Notes: generated by a model not told the origin, from the letters alone. A stretch of 64,000 nt of DNA from Amborella trichopoda (GCF_000471905.2 NW_006499787.1:143860-207859); one strand, 5' to 3'. Numbered from the stretch's first letter, positions 24,788-36,733 are shown. Numbers and translations are program-made.

Positions 24788-27700
24788 AAGGGTAGCCTGG
24801 TGGACTACCTCACATCTTAGGGACTTGAGCATACTACACTCATGGTAGAATTCCCAGGGCTACGTGGTTGAACGCCGTGAGCAGTCCAATGCATACTTAT
24901 GAGGGGGTTGCAGCATGGTTTCTCCTTGAACGAGAGTGAGGGCTTGGACGTGTTATGAAAGAATCGCATAGTAGATGCGACCTTGCTTGAATTTCTCCGT
25001 AAACTATGGCCTCGAACCCATTGCGCTCATTGAGATCGTGGCCCAACACTTGGTGAAAGGGGCACCATAGTTTTTCAGTGCCTCGGGCAAGATGCTTAGA
25101 CTGTTTGGCAGACTTATGCGTGAAGAGACCCTGGTGGAGCATTGCTTCAAAGAGGGCCTGAAGAGTGTCTTGCTAGGCACTTCCTTGGTATTGCGTCGGG
25201 AGGTCTTCTTATGCAAGCGAGAGAGGGACTTGAGGGTGTCCTACAGGGTCACCTTGAACTTCCAAGCACTGGTGCATCTTTTATGCCAAGAGTTTATGGA
25301 AACCAGTGCACTCGATGACGTTGTGGCCTCGTATCTGATGGTATGTGCACTAAAGGTTCTCGATCCCAGGCGGCAGGAACTTGAGCTATCTTGACGGCTT
25401 TGGGGAGGCGATCCCTTCTTCGATCATTATAGAGAAAAATCCATGAAGGATAGCGAGTGCCCCGTCGTCCTCTTGGATCGTGACTTTGTGAGATGCCTCA
25501 GCTGCCACGAATGCCTTTTTCAACTCTTCGAGCTTTATCTGACCCTTGTTGATAAGGGCTTCGATAGTTTCGTTGAGCTTATAGCTGTCGTGAGTGGGGT
25601 GGGGCACTCTCCTGTGATAGAAACAGTACTTCTCATTCACCTCCTGCCCCAGCGGTTCTACAGTGGTGACCTCTGGTAGTTGGATCATGTTTTGTGCTAA
25701 CAGTAGTTAGAGCAGTGCAGGGCTCCACACCGTGTCAAAGGGGTAAACCTTTTTCTCGTGCTGGGTCCAGTAGTCTTTCTGCTTACTGTTTTTAGGAGGA
25801 CAGACCGCATTGTATAACTGCTGCTTACCCCCGGCGGGAGGTATCTGTGCCTTAGAGATATCGTGAGTCTGAGGAGCCGAACCTTTGGTGTCAGTCACGG
25901 GAACGATAGCGCTGATCACTGCCTTTTGGTTGTACCGAGTGCTGGAACGAGAGGAGGGTTGTTGTCGAGGGATGCCATGGTGCTTGAACAATCCGTCAAT
26001 ATGAACTACCTTAAGATGAGCTCTGACATGGAGGATGGATTGGATGACTTGACATGTAGGGCGATCTCAGGAAGCATGTTCCGTATGCAGGTCTAGACTG
26101 CTTCCTTCTCAATTATGAGAATGGTGTAAAAGGTCGCCATCTCTCCATCAGGTGATGAATTTGTCAACCAGCTCACCAGGGTCTTCCATCAAGGTGAGGA
26201 GCTCGATTGTTTCCACATTCCTTTGGACTTCATAGAAGCGTTGGTAGAACAATTGCTCCATTTCTTGCCAAGTGTTCAACAAGTTCAGCGGCAACCATGC
26301 ATACCACTGGAAGCCTGGTCCTTCGAGAGTTTCGAGGAACTAGCGGAGGAGAAGATGACCATCAGTTGCCGTCTCCCTACAGGCGCCTTAAAAGTGGGTC
26401 GTATGCTGGTGCGGAGATGTGGTACCATTGAACAGGGGGAGTTTCCCTTTTTGGTAGTTTGTTGGGAAACGACACCGGGTCAATGTATGAAGGATATGGA
26501 TTTTGGTAGAGTAGTGTTTCCTGCATGCCTAAGACCTTGTTCTTGAGGCTATGGGCCACCATAGCATATATGTCGGTTTGGGAGACGCCTCAAGAAGAGG
26601 AGTTGTCTTGGTAAACTGGCGGGGGAGTCTGCCTAGTAACTGCGTCCTCACTGGTCGGGGAGTTAGGCGTAGGAGGGGTCCTAGAGGCCTCTAAGCGCAC
26701 CATCTTTCTTAGGATGGCTTGCATCATTTCCTCAAACTTGTTCATCCTCTCCTTCTGAGCGTTGTTCGGGTCATTGATAACCATGACACTGACCATTTCT
26801 TCAAGGAGGTCAGAGTCAGGTGATGCAGCGGACTGCCGAGGCGCAGCAAGTCAGTCTGGAGGGGCTCACCTTGCCCCGATTGGACACTTGATTTGTATAC
26901 CGATCTTGTGAGGATCGGTTCTTAACGTTCTTGGGACCGTGGCTTCTGAGTGGTGATCATCGAACAATAATCCTGGACTTGCTCAGGATCCAGAGTTTGA
27001 AGAGGGAAAAAAGAATTACAAGGCAGGAGGTCCTTAGGGGTGGCGACTTCAGCTGCCTTGAAGGCTTCTCGGGTCAGGATCTGTAGGCCTCTCTTCTGCT
27101 TGATCCTGAGGTGGACGTGAACTTCATTCCAGAATTGAACCTGAGACCTAGACTGCTCTGTTTTCTTTGAATAGGTGAGGGCCATGTCTATGAGCTAAAG
27201 CAAGGAGTGGGGCCCAAGGATGGAGCACAGCTTAGGCTCTTATTTTGGAGGCTAGAGGCCCCTATCCGACATCAAGCCATTGCCTCGAATTCCTTTGTGA
27301 GGCCAGGGTATTCGGATGACCCAGGGCTGGCTCAAGATGGTACCCTTAGGGAAGACCTTTGAGTACCAAAGTTTGAGGTGCTTGCTTGCCACCGGGAGAG
27401 CAGTAGAGGAAAGAGGGATCAGCTCGTGACTCCGCAGCTAACGTCAAGAGTGACGACAATTTTCTTGCCTTTCACAGGGATGAATGGGGCAGCCTACCGG
27501 TTTACTGCAGCAGTATGACTAGCAAAAGATTTGCCAGTAGCGGTGTGTACGACAGCAAAAGTGTTGCCCATGCAAGGGGCCTTGGTGGAGAGTCCACCAG
27601 GGCGAGAAAGCGGGGAGGCAGGGACCTTTAAATCCCCTCTCCCACCAACCCAGGTGAGAAACTGGGAGCCGGACCATGAGTCTCGACTCAGGAGGAGAGT

Positions 27701-27870
27701 AGGGAAGGAGGCTTGAGCCGTTCACTTCCCTGGGACAGCTACGAGTGCAGGGATAAGGAAGTCCCCAATTCAGATGAACAGGTTGAACAACCCAGGTGCC
27801 ATAGAAATGGGTGCAGAAAGTAAAGAAGGAAATTGGTCAAACAAGAGTGAACTGACTAAGGGTTAGTAAG
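24788..27870 (-). pseudogene. Element 1 leader and gag remnant
   Basis: Fossil gag of a Ty3/gypsy element. On the minus strand, a short conserved leader frame begins near 27,185, then comes an N-terminal gag stretch with KFEEMMQAILRKMVRLEA (about 26,735), a retrotrans_gag-type block with NPYPSYIDPVSFP and a WYAWLPL...W/F pattern (about 26,530-26,140), and two zinc-knuckle-like motifs, YCFYHRRVPHPTHDS (about 25,628) and WCPFHQVLGHDLNE (about 25,065). This CxxH...H/GH spacing is typical of plant Tat/Ogre-lineage gag proteins. The reading frame is interrupted in several places and nothing suggests it is expressed. No pol domain follows. Confidence 0.75.
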
Positions 27871-27888
27871 TCCCCAGTGGAGTCGCCA
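27871..27888 (-). other. Primer-binding site, tRNA-Arg type (element 1)
   Basis: On the minus strand TGGCGACTCCACTGGGGA lies three bases after the conserved LTR end (ctaacca). Its complement ends in CCA, as a tRNA 3' end must, and tRNA-Arg is the primer I associate with Ogre elements. Near-identical sites occur at 39,672-39,689 (+) and 41,698-41,715 (-). Confidence 0.75.
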
Positions 27889-27890
27889 AG

Positions 27891-30800
27891 CTGGTTAGAT
27901 GCCTCGATCTCATCCTCTGGATTTAGATGATCTGGTGGCACGTGTCTCGGGTCTCTGATGGACCCAAGATTTGCGATCACACTCTCAAACCTTGCTCCAG
28001 GGCAAGGGTAGATATACCAACCAATGAGAGAGGAATTTTAAGTGGGTTCAAGACTTACTCGGGCTGGCTCACGTGGGCGCCCTCTTAGATCATGAAGAAA
28101 GCCCCCCAGTTGCTTAGGTAGGTTTGGAATCGCCTCCCATGACCTATAACCTTGGTTGTCTACACACTTCTACGGTTAATTTGTAAGACAAGTAAGTCGA
28201 AGGGACCCACCATTGTCTTAGGGTATTGCACATTCATGGGAGAAGGCAATGAAGGGCAAGGTTAGACGAAAGATCGAAAGGAGAAGAGAACTTGACGGAG
28301 GGGTGAGACTAGCATGACGGCCAGAAGTTACCGACTTGGAGTGATAGTAAGACTGGCAAGGTTCACAGGACCAGCACGGTAGCAATACTACTCGAAAATG
28401 AGCTCGGCACGACGGTGCTAATCTAAGCGTACTCTCAGTCAGGTGAAAAGAGAAAGGGGTGAAGAGAAGAGGGTTAGGTGGCAAAGAGGGGGCAAGTCCA
28501 GACATCAGTAAGCATCACGGTTTACAATGTGAGGAGGCAGCACATCATTTGTGGATGGCGCTATCTCCTAAAGAGGTGCACGATGATGGTTTCTCTTACG
28601 TAGCACGGCGATAGGTGTGAGACACAAGGAGAATGGCGACAGGCACCGGACGCACAGAGGATGCTTGTAAACATAAACAGGTGTTGCCAGGGCCGCTAGC
28701 GGGCTGTGAGAGGTATCATCGTCTACGTTTGATGCGTAGCAGAGGAAAAATCCTGCAGGTGGCAACACACTTTGACGCCTAGGTACTTCACCAAGATGCT
28801 AAAGCTATGCATGTGGGCAGTGCCATTTACAGATTACACTAAGAGAATGGGACAAACGAGAAGGAGGGGAAGAAGACTCGTGCATGGTGCTGCTATCGGC
28901 ATGCACGACCTGTGAGACAAAGGGAGAGGCATGCACGACACTGCCATTACTGTGCACGACCTCCGCGAGGACTCAGACGATAAAAAGGGAGAAGAAAGGG
29001 GAGAAGGGAGAGAGAANNNNNNNNNNNNNNNNNNNNNNNNNNNNNNNNNNNNNNNNNNNNNNNNNNNNNNNNNNNNNNNNNNNNNNNNNNNNNNNNNNNN
29101 NNNNNNNNNNNNNNNNNNNNNNNNNNNNNNNNNNNNNNNNNNNNNNNNNNNNNNNNNNNNNNNNNNNNNNNNNNNNNNNNNNNNNNNNNNNNNNNNNNNN
29201 NNNNNNNNNNNNNNNNNNNNNNNNNNNNNNNNNNNNNNNNNNNNNNNNNNNNNNNNNNNNNNNNNNNNNNNNNNNNNNNNNNNNNNNNNNNNNNNNNNNN
29301 NNNNNNNNNNNNNNNNNNNNNNNNNNNNNNNNNNNNNNNNNNNNNNNNNNNNNNNNNNNNNNNNNNNNNNNNNNNNNNNNNNNNNNNNNNNNNNNNNNNN
29401 NNNNNNNNNNNNNNNNNNNNNNNNNNNNNNNNNNNNNNNNNNNNNNNNNNNNNNNNNNNNNNNNNNNNNNNNNNNNNNNNNNNNNNNNNNNNNNNNNNNN
29501 NNNNNNNNNNNNNNNNNNNNNNNNNNNNNNNNNNNNNNNNNNNNNNNNNNNNNNNNNNNNNNNNNNNNNNNNNNNNNNNNNNNNNNNNNNNNNNNNNNNN
29601 NNNNNNNNNNNNAATGTTTCTACCTCACCCTGTCTCTCAAGCGTAACACCACAATAGTAAGAAAGAGAAACTTGTATTAAGTGAAAACTCTTTCGTGTGT
29701 GTGTATATGTCTACTTCTTCTCCTTCTTTTAGCGTACAATTATGGTATGTATATCTAGAAGTGTGCCCCAACCATGGGTGGATGATAAAAAATAACCTTA
29801 ATTGCTGGAAATTAAGATTAAATTGAATTAAAAGAATTTAGAAAATAGGGTGCAAAATGATAGATTTGCCCCTTCCTCCAAGTTGTGAAATTCTAGAACA
29901 GTCCCAATGTTGCCCTAAGACTTACGAGTTCTTGCGTGGCTGATCCGGGGTCATTCGGATGCCTAGTTGATCGTAAGATGATTGTTTTCTTTAAGGCTTA
30001 GCATGACGATCGATTTGATACGAACTTTGAGCCATGGATCGTATTTTTACACACGATCATGTGACTTGAAATTTGAATAGATCTTGAAAATTTGGATCGA
30101 TAATGTGTTCGTTCCTTGATGGTTTGTGTGTTTTCTTCACTCAATCACACTGAGCATACCACTATGATCACGAGGAACCCAACGCAGCTCGATTCCGTGC
30201 CCGAACGAAGATTTTGTAAGTTTGGAATTTTGGCAGGAATCAAGGATTCTGGCAACGGAATTTGCATTTTGTTTATCGGCTTTGTGTGCCGAATCCGACC
30301 ATTCATCATGTATGGGAATCGGGTCAGAGATGGCCCGAGACGTTACGCTCGCAATGGAATTAGTCTAGTGTCGTCAAGCATGTGAGCGGTGTGATTTGGC
30401 CGCTCGAGTGAGGCACATCACCGCTGAATTTTATGCACTTTCTATATAAATTAGTAACTTCTTTCTAGCTTTTCTTCGTGGTTGGGTATCGTCACGGGGC
30501 GTGGAACATATCGAATCGCTCGTCTTGACTAGATGAACATGCTCTTAAAATTTGAGCATGATCCGACATGGGATGGTCCGGATATAAGCATTGAAAGTAA
30601 CTGGTTGTGACTGTCCCATTAATGGTGTAATGTTATAGCGTGGCCGCTCAGGAATAGTGTGCAGCTCCTCCTGTTTCACTCTTTCACCTATAACTTGCTC
30701 CTGGAGTGTCCGTTTGGGCTGAAACTTGACCCCTGGGGGTTCTAACCATGTTGGACCCAATGGTGGTGGTCTCAAAGCAATTTGGGATGTTGAAATTTTA

Positions 30801-30950
30801 GATCTTGTTATAGATGTCCATTTCAAGGTGCTAGATGATGATTCTATCAGAACTGCTTCTCAGTCTACACTGCCTTAGACACGTTCGAATGTGACAAAAC
30901 TTGGCATGAGACTGTCAAAATTTCCACTACTTGATGAAAAATACCTTTCA
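27891..30950 (-). repeat. Element 1 right LTR (5' LTR, about 3 kb)
   Basis: The LTR runs from TGAAAGGTATTTTTCATC at 30,950 (minus strand) to the conserved end just before the PBS. The length of about 3.06 kb includes a 596-base N gap. Between the gap and the PBS lie GC-rich hairpin-forming units (about 28,560-28,960) such as TGCATG...CATGCA and GTGCAC...GTGCA, separated by pyrimidine-rich stretches. The last 330 bp before the PBS (27,891-28,215) is the most conserved part across all LTR subfamilies of the window, including the string tgatctaagagggcgccc. Confidence 0.75.
29017..29612. other. Assembly gap (596 N)
   Basis: A run of N inside the 5' LTR of element 1. By comparison with the plus-strand copy at about 35,650-35,760 it should hold polypyrimidine/polypurine sequence, which may explain why it was not assembled. 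The two long frames that cross it are translations of N. Confidence 0.98.
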
Positions 30951-31529
30951 ACGAAGTGCTCACCGGAAAATCCCCATCAGAAAGTTTTGGCTCTCTCTCG
31001 CTCTCTAAAATGTCTATTGTTTTACCCTTCGGTAAAATAGTAAAGTGGGATTTATCCCCTTTTTATACCCCACAGTACCAAAACTGCTCCTGACGAGCTC
31101 AGAATGACGCGTCAGTCCCCAGCTCTTGATGGCGATAAGACTAGGCCGGGGCAGGCCAAGCCCGCGGCCCGAAACATCATCGTCGTGAGCCCCGTCAAGA
31201 ATATTACTAAGCACCTCAACCAGAGACTATCACTGCGTGTCTTGCCCGTGTGTCATTACCGTGCATCTCATCCACAGATCACTGCCGCACAAAACATCAA
31301 GGGCTAATCCCGCGTGCTTCACCAAGGGACTTAACGCATCAACTAGGCTTATTGATGAATGGGACCCTCCACAGTTAGTGACGTGCGCATGCCTTAGCGC
31401 TCCGCTTCAGTCCAACGTCCCACATCCTCAGGAAGTTCATTCCCTATACCACAATCTTGTTCCCTAGCGAGCCCAGTCTCTGGTAATGACTCTATTCCCC
31501 ATGGAGCCGCTTCCCTCATTACGTCACGG
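30951..31529 (-). other. Fragment of a second LTR type with a promoter-like TATA, then GC-rich spacer
   Basis: On the minus strand a GGGTATAAAAAGGGGATAAA stretch (TATA at 31,061-31,067) is followed by text resembling the plus-strand sequence at 62,535-62,590 (tctatataagggggtaaaatccc). The two may be promoter parts of the same LTR type, each cut off next to an Ogre-like LTR. The rest, 31,080-31,529, is GC-richer and holds no frame or repeat I can name. Confidence 0.35.
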
Positions 31530-33245
31530 TCTACGCTGCATGACCTTAAACTACACCGCCACTGTCCATGCTACATGACCTTAAACTACACAGCAATAGT
31601 CCTTGTCTCACGACTCGAAACTGTATGACCATGGTCCACATGGTATGACCTTAAACTGCACAACCATAGTCCCTGTCTCATGACTCAAAACTATACGACC
31701 ACGGTCCGTGCTGCATGATATTAAACTACATTGCCATGGTCTGTGCTGCATGACCTTAAACTGTACAGCCATAGTCCTCGTCTCAAGACTCAAAACTGTA
31801 CGATCATAGTTTGAACTATATGACCTTAAACTGTAGCGAAGGTCTAATCGCACAACCTTAAACGAGAAAGTCATTGTCACATGACTTTAAAGTTACGACC
31901 ATGGTCCAGTTGTATGACCTTAAACCATAGTGCACGTCCTGGTCGCATGAAGTTAAAAGGCTTAGCACCGTGGTCCAAACTATACGACCCTAAACTGTAG
32001 TGGAGGTCTAGGTGCATTACCACAAACTGCATGGTCCTAACTGTATCATCTTAAACTGCATAGCCGTGGTCCGAGCTACAAGACCCTAAAACTGCAACAC
32101 GTAGTGTGACAAATGGTTCATACGCATGACTCCAACTAGAACCCCAGCGAAGTTAGATATATGCAAGGGTCGTACTCACCCCATCATCTCCAGAGAGTTA
32201 AGGTCATTCTTATCCCTTCAACCCATGGTGGGGTACATCTGTGCTCCGACCTGTTAGAGTTCCATATACACCGATTTTCGTTGTCCCAGTGGAGTCACAC
32301 TGGCCCACCTAATCCCCAGTGAAGCCTCTCCTATTTACTACTCCATGTAGGGTCACCACCTTCATCTACATCTCTTCACATGTGTATAGCCTTAATTATC
32401 TTTATCCACAAGGAGTCAGATCGCTATCCACATATCTACCCCCCATGCAGCCCTACTGACATGGCGACTCGTACTCGGTCCATGCTGTATAACCCCAAAC
32501 TGCATAGCCACGGTCCAAACTATATGATCATTAATTATAGCGGAGGTCTAGTTGCACGACCTTAAACCGCACGGTCCTAGTTGCATGACCCGAACTACAT
32601 AGCCATGGTCAAACTATATGACCGTAAACTTCTTGTCTCAGGTCTAGGAGGCACGACCTTAAAACATGCCCTGTCTAGGAGCACACCCCCTTTCACGTGC
32701 ATCTTCACATATGCCTTCCCTAACCGACCCATTGGTGTGCACGTACCCTCTTCTTCTTCTCCCCAGTGAGCCTACCAACGCGCACATGCCCTTTTACATG
32801 CATCTCCACGCACGTCTTCCCCAGCAGGCCCATTCATGTGCGCAGGCCACCTACACCATTTCCATTGCCTCCCAAGTGAGTCTACATACGCACACACACT
32901 CTCTACGTACATCGTCGCACGTCTTCCCTAGTCAACCTATTCATGTGCGCAGGCCACCTTCACCATCTTTCATCTTCCCCCAGTAAGTCTTACCCATGCT
33001 CACCAAACGTCAAGCCATCTCAACACTCATATTCGCCACCAACTAGTGGGCCACCATTGTTCACACAACATTCATATACTACAAACTCTTCTCAGGCAAC
33101 TTCACATCATCTTCCCAAGCGAGTCAAAGTCATCACCAAGCTCACTCTATGTCCTTTATGGACTGTAATTCAATACCACAATGGTCTAGCTGTATGACCC
33201 TAAACTATAGCACACATCCCGGCCACAAGATGTTAAAAGGCTTCA
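31530..33245 (-). repeat. Old, diverged copies of the 35-bp satellite (three patches)
   Basis: On the minus strand, patches at 31,530-32,110, 32,470-32,675 and 33,150-33,245 repeat with a 35-36-bp period. Their units (plus-strand core gctgcatgaccttaaactac, then gccatggtcc) align along their full length with the large satellite at roughly 80% identity. The copies are more diverged than those in the main array. They lie just upstream of internal retroelement sequence (33,250) and the LTR at 34,279, in the element's sense orientation. Confidence 0.85.
32680..33000 (+). repeat. About 108-bp tandem repeat, 3 copies
   Basis: The string cacgtcttcccnag...cattcatgtgcgcagg recurs at 32,811 and 32,918, and a weaker first copy starts near 32,683. 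Units are C-rich and contain cacgtgcatctncac and a polypyrimidine run. The array interrupts the satellite patches. Confidence 0.7.
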
Positions 33246-33249
33246 CATA

Positions 33250-33620
33250 AGTCTCAAAGGCACACCCCTAAAACACGCATTCTAAAAAAAAAAGGGCATG
33301 GTGTACACTTGGAAAAGGTAATGCCATGAGTAAAAATGATGGACAGGCATGGTAATGAAACCATGAGTAAGAGAGTTTCATGGAAAAGGATACCTAGGCA
33401 CTGTGAAAACCTCGAAAGGCCACCGTGAGAAAAAATGGATGAAAAGGGTGAACATGACCACAATGTCATGGGTAAAAAAGCCCAGAAATAACAGAAGTTG
33501 GCGAAAACCGTCTTCATGGTGCCACTTCCCCTTTCTAAGTGAAAGCCCATGACAGGGCGCTTGGACCGACAAGGCAGGTTGATGCACTTCCACGCCTCAG
33601 CTAACACTCCAATTTAAATG
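33250..33620 (+). mobile_element. LTR-element internal fragment, homologous to 61,890-62,230 (-)
   Basis: The stretch matches the minus strand of 62,230-61,890 over several hundred bases: ggcatg...gtatac, ccatgagtaaaaatga, gaaaccatgagtaa, and a coding-like end with gaaaaccgtcttc...gatgcca. In both places the sequence lies between satellite monomers and a long LTR. The coding-like end resembles the conserved frame that begins at about 27,185 in element 1. It is fragmentary and broken. Confidence 0.6.
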
Positions 33621-33793
33621 GCTCGTCAGGGAGTGAGAGCCGCATAAGATCTCCCCGGTTTTAGGGCTCATCAGCGAGTGAGAGCCTCATAAGATCTCCC
33701 CTGTTTCATGACTCATCAGGGAGTGAGAGGCTCATAAGATCTCCCCAGTTTCATGGCTCATCAGGGAGTGAGAACCGCATAAGATCCCCCGAG
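33620..33793 (+). repeat. 45-bp tandem repeat, 4 copies
   Basis: Four units of about 45 bp, each beginning ggctcatcagggagtgagag and containing cataagatctcccc. They differ from each other at a few positions. They belong to the tandem-repeat-rich region before the LTR at 34,279. Confidence 0.9.
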
Positions 33794-33879
33794 TTCAACA
33801 AAAATAAGAGTCCTTTAGGGTGAGGACGATGACCAAAAGATCCCTCCGAAAATGTGAAGAACCATAGCAAAGGTAAGGA

Positions 33880-33941
33880 GCTGATGAAGCCAGGGTCTAA
33901 CCTGCCATAAGCTGATGAAGCCAGGGTCTAACCTGCCATAA
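33880..33941 (+). repeat. 31-bp perfect tandem duplication
   Basis: Two identical 31-bp units starting gctgatgaagccagggtc lie at 33,880-33,910 and 33,911-33,941. Being perfect among diverged neighbours, this is a recent event. Confidence 0.95.
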
Positions 33942-34278
33942 GCTTCAGGGTAGTCTTCACCAAACCCCTAGCCTACATGGGACTAAACCTTCGGGTTGGG
34001 TCTAAAGCCCCAACTAGAACCCACTAGACGGTCTACAGGTGATACCTTGAGCATCAAAAGCAAACCTAGTTTAGAAAAAAACAACACCAATCAAAGGTTC
34101 GTAGCATTTGGCCTTCAAAAAGGCCTGGTTTTGTACGTGGAGGTCTTGATAAAGGCCTCATGCTCCAGAACCGTGGATAGTCCCTTGAGGGTGAGGACTT
34201 TGACAAGATCCCTCAAACATCTTAAATGATGGCACTTCTCAATTCATTCGAAGCACAACATTCGGTGGGGCATGAAGT
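33942..34278 (+). other. Sequence immediately before an LTR
   Basis: No gene. It has two copies of a gatccctc/ggtgaggac phrase (about 33,812 and 34,185). It ends in ggtggggcatgaag just before the LTR start, a weak candidate for a polypurine tract. Confidence 0.4.
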
Positions 34279-36145
34279 TGGAAGGTATTTTTCATCAACA
34301 TGGGGCCCCCGCTCAATAAAGGCCTAGCAAGTAGTGAAAATTTTGATAGTCTCAGAATAGCCCCAGAATTGGTCAAGATCTTCGTGAGGTCTCTCAAAAG
34401 TCTCCTACCAAGTTTCGTCGCATTCCGACATGTCTAAGGCAGTGCACATTGAGAAACAGTTCCAGTAGAATCGGCCTCTAGCACCTTAAAACTAACCCCT
34501 ATAACTAGAGCTATATTGTTTAGTGTCTCAAATTGCTATGGGAGGGTCAAATTTCAGCTCAGACGGACATTCCAAGAAGAATTTGTAGGTGAAAGAGTGA
34601 AACAGACGGAGCAGCACGATATTCTCGTGTTGCCATCTTGCAACACTATAGCATTGACGGGACAGTAATGACCAGTGACTTTCGATGCTCATATCTTGAA
34701 AATACTACATCGAATCGTACTCAAATTTGGTGAACATGTTCATTTAGTCAAAACGAGTGATTCGATATGTGGCATGCCCCTTGACGATACCCAAGTGTGA
34801 AGAAAAGCTAGAGAGAAGTTGCTGATCCATGAAGAAAGTGCAAGAAATTTAACAGCGTTGTGCCTTGCTCAAGTGGCCAAATCATGCTGCTCACGAGTTG
34901 GATCGACACGAGACTTGTTCCATTGCCGAAGTAAGGTCTTGACCACCTCTGACCCGAACCCCGTACATGATGAACAGTCGGATTTTACACATGAAGCTGA
35001 CAAACAAACTGCAAATTCCATCGTTGGAATCCTTGATTCCAGCTAAAATTCCAAACTTGCAAAATCTTCGTTCTGTCATGGAATCGAGCTGCGTTTGGTG
35101 CCCCGTGATCGTAGTGGCATGCTCAGTGTGATTCGGTCACGAAAACATAAAAAAATATCAAGTAATGAACACACTATCTATTCAAAGTTTCAAGATCTAC
35201 TCATAATTCAAGTCGCATGATCGTGCACCCAAAACACGATCCATGGCTTGAAGTTGGTATCAAATCAATCGTCATATTGAGTCCTAGAAGAAAAAAATTA
35301 TCTTATGATCAACTGAGCATCAAAATAACCCTGGATCAATCATGCAAGATCACACAAGTCCTAAAGAAACACAGGGACTGTTCTGGAATTCTACAACTTG
35401 TTAGGAAGGGGCAAATTTATCATTTTGCACCCTATTTTCTAAATTCTTTTAATTCAATTTGATCTTAATTTACAATAATTAGGGATACTTTTGATCATCC
35501 ACCCATGTTTGGGGCACACTTTTATATATACATACCATCATTGTCTGTAGAAAAGGAGGAGAGAGGATAGATACATACACACACACAAGAGAGAGTTTTT
35601 ACTTAATAGAATTTTCTCTTTCTTACCATTGTGGTGTCACGCTTGAGAGAGAGACTGAGTGAGAGAAAATTTTGATCGGTACCCTTGGGGTTGAGGTCAA
35701 CCTTCTCTCTTTTCTCTTTTTCTTTTCTTCTTCTCTCTCTTCTCCCCTCTCTTCACCCTCTTCCTGGTCTGAGTTTCTTGCATAGGCCGTGCACGGCAGT
35801 GGTAGTGTCGTGCATGCCTCTCCCTCAGTCTCACTGGGTGTGCGTGGTGATGGCAGTGCCATGTGTGAGTCTCCTTCCCCTTTTATGCGTCTGTTTCTTC
35901 CTTCAAGTGAAGTTTATAGATGATGCTACCCATCACCGCCCACAGACATAACTTTGACGTCTCAGTGAATGGCAAGGTTTGTTTCCCTGTCCCGTTCTAG
36001 TGTAGATGGCGATGCCTATAGCCGTCTGCAAGGGGTTTTAGGCAACACCTATCACTGTTTACGAGCCTCTTCCGTGTGCCCCGTGCTAGTCGTTGCTCTC
36101 CTTGTGTCCCGCTTCTATCGTCGCGTGACCTGGGAGAAACTATCT
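34279..36145 (+). repeat. Long LTR, same subfamily as element 1 (3' side cut off)
   Basis: It starts TGGAAGGTATTTTTCATCAA and matches the minus strand of element 1's right LTR through 36,145. TATATATA at 35,523-35,530 is a plausible TATA box. After it come a short CA run (35,575-35,590), a polypyrimidine tract (35,700-35,760) and hairpin-forming GC-rich units (35,785-36,030) such as GTGCACGGCA...TGTCGTGCAT and AGATGGC-GATGCCTATA-GCCGTCT. Similarity stops at about 36,145, before the conserved LTR end and PBS. With the tandem-repeat-rich region upstream it looks like the 3' LTR of a plus-strand element whose body is lost. Confidence 0.75.
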
Positions 36146-36733
36146 CCATTTCTAAAAAACAGAGCACACTCAAACTAGAATCATAATTCTAGAAAACAGA
36201 GCACACTCTAGCAGGATTTTAGTAACATGCACTCGCACCCATTTTCACACCCATACTCATACTTAAATCACATATTTTGATAAGCAACACAAACATGCAT
36301 CAATCTAAAGCATAAAAATATGAAAACTAGATCCACTTATAGCACTAAAAGAAACTCCAAAGTGCTCCACACAGATTTCACTTCAAATGTCCAGCTGTAA
36401 AGGATGGGCTAAAGGCTGTTTAAGATCTCAAAACTCAAAGTCCTAAGGAAAGAGGGGTAGATTGTGGGTGAGAGAGTGTAGTGAGTAGAGAGAGAGAAAA
36501 CCAAGGTGGGTGAGTAGGGGGTATAAGTAAGCTCAGCATGCTATTGCCACAAGGCATCCAAGAGGGCATACATGAGGAGAGAGAGAAGGGTAAGCATGAG
36601 AGACATCATCATGAGATGGAAGCATGCAATGACAAATGGCACATCAGTGGGCATGCATGAGGAGAGAGAGGGAGCAAGCATGGGAGACATCATGATTATG
36701 GGCTGGAGCATGCTTGTGCCACCTGACACTGTT
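36146..36733. other. Spacer with two short duplications
   Basis: No gene. The phrase aaaacagagcacactc occurs twice (36,158 and 36,194). A block of about 82 bp starting ggcatacatgaggagagaga (36,567) recurs at about 36,650 with substitutions. A purine-rich run with gagagaga lies at 36,470-36,505. Confidence 0.5.

Larger units (their letters stand above)
23823..30950 (-). mobile_element. Element 1: Ty3/gypsy LTR element, Ogre/Tat-like, gag-bearing, no pol seen
   Basis: Minus-strand order is 5' LTR (30,950 to 27,891), tRNA-Arg-type PBS (27,888 to 27,871), leader and gag region (27,870 to 24,788), then a partial 3' LTR (24,787 to 23,823) that stops at the satellite. The two LTRs share the same order of blocks over the first third (TATA region, cggaattttggcaggaatcaa-like block) but differ by an estimated 15-20%, so the insertion is old or the two LTRs come from different copies. 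Only gag-like sequence lies between the PBS and the 3' LTR; there is no protease, reverse transcriptase, RNase H or integrase signature. It resembles a gag-only derivative or an internally reduced copy. The element is broken in many places. No target-site duplication was recognised. Confidence 0.8.

Noticed and set aside
28884-29680. Frames of about 250 codons made mostly of X
   Set aside because: They cross the 596-N gap and contain almost no real sequence. The same holds for the three frames over 55,853-56,607.
34279-36145. Solo LTR flanked by target-site duplication
   Set aside because: The 3' side is lost at about 36,145, so neither the LTR end nor a duplication can be checked.
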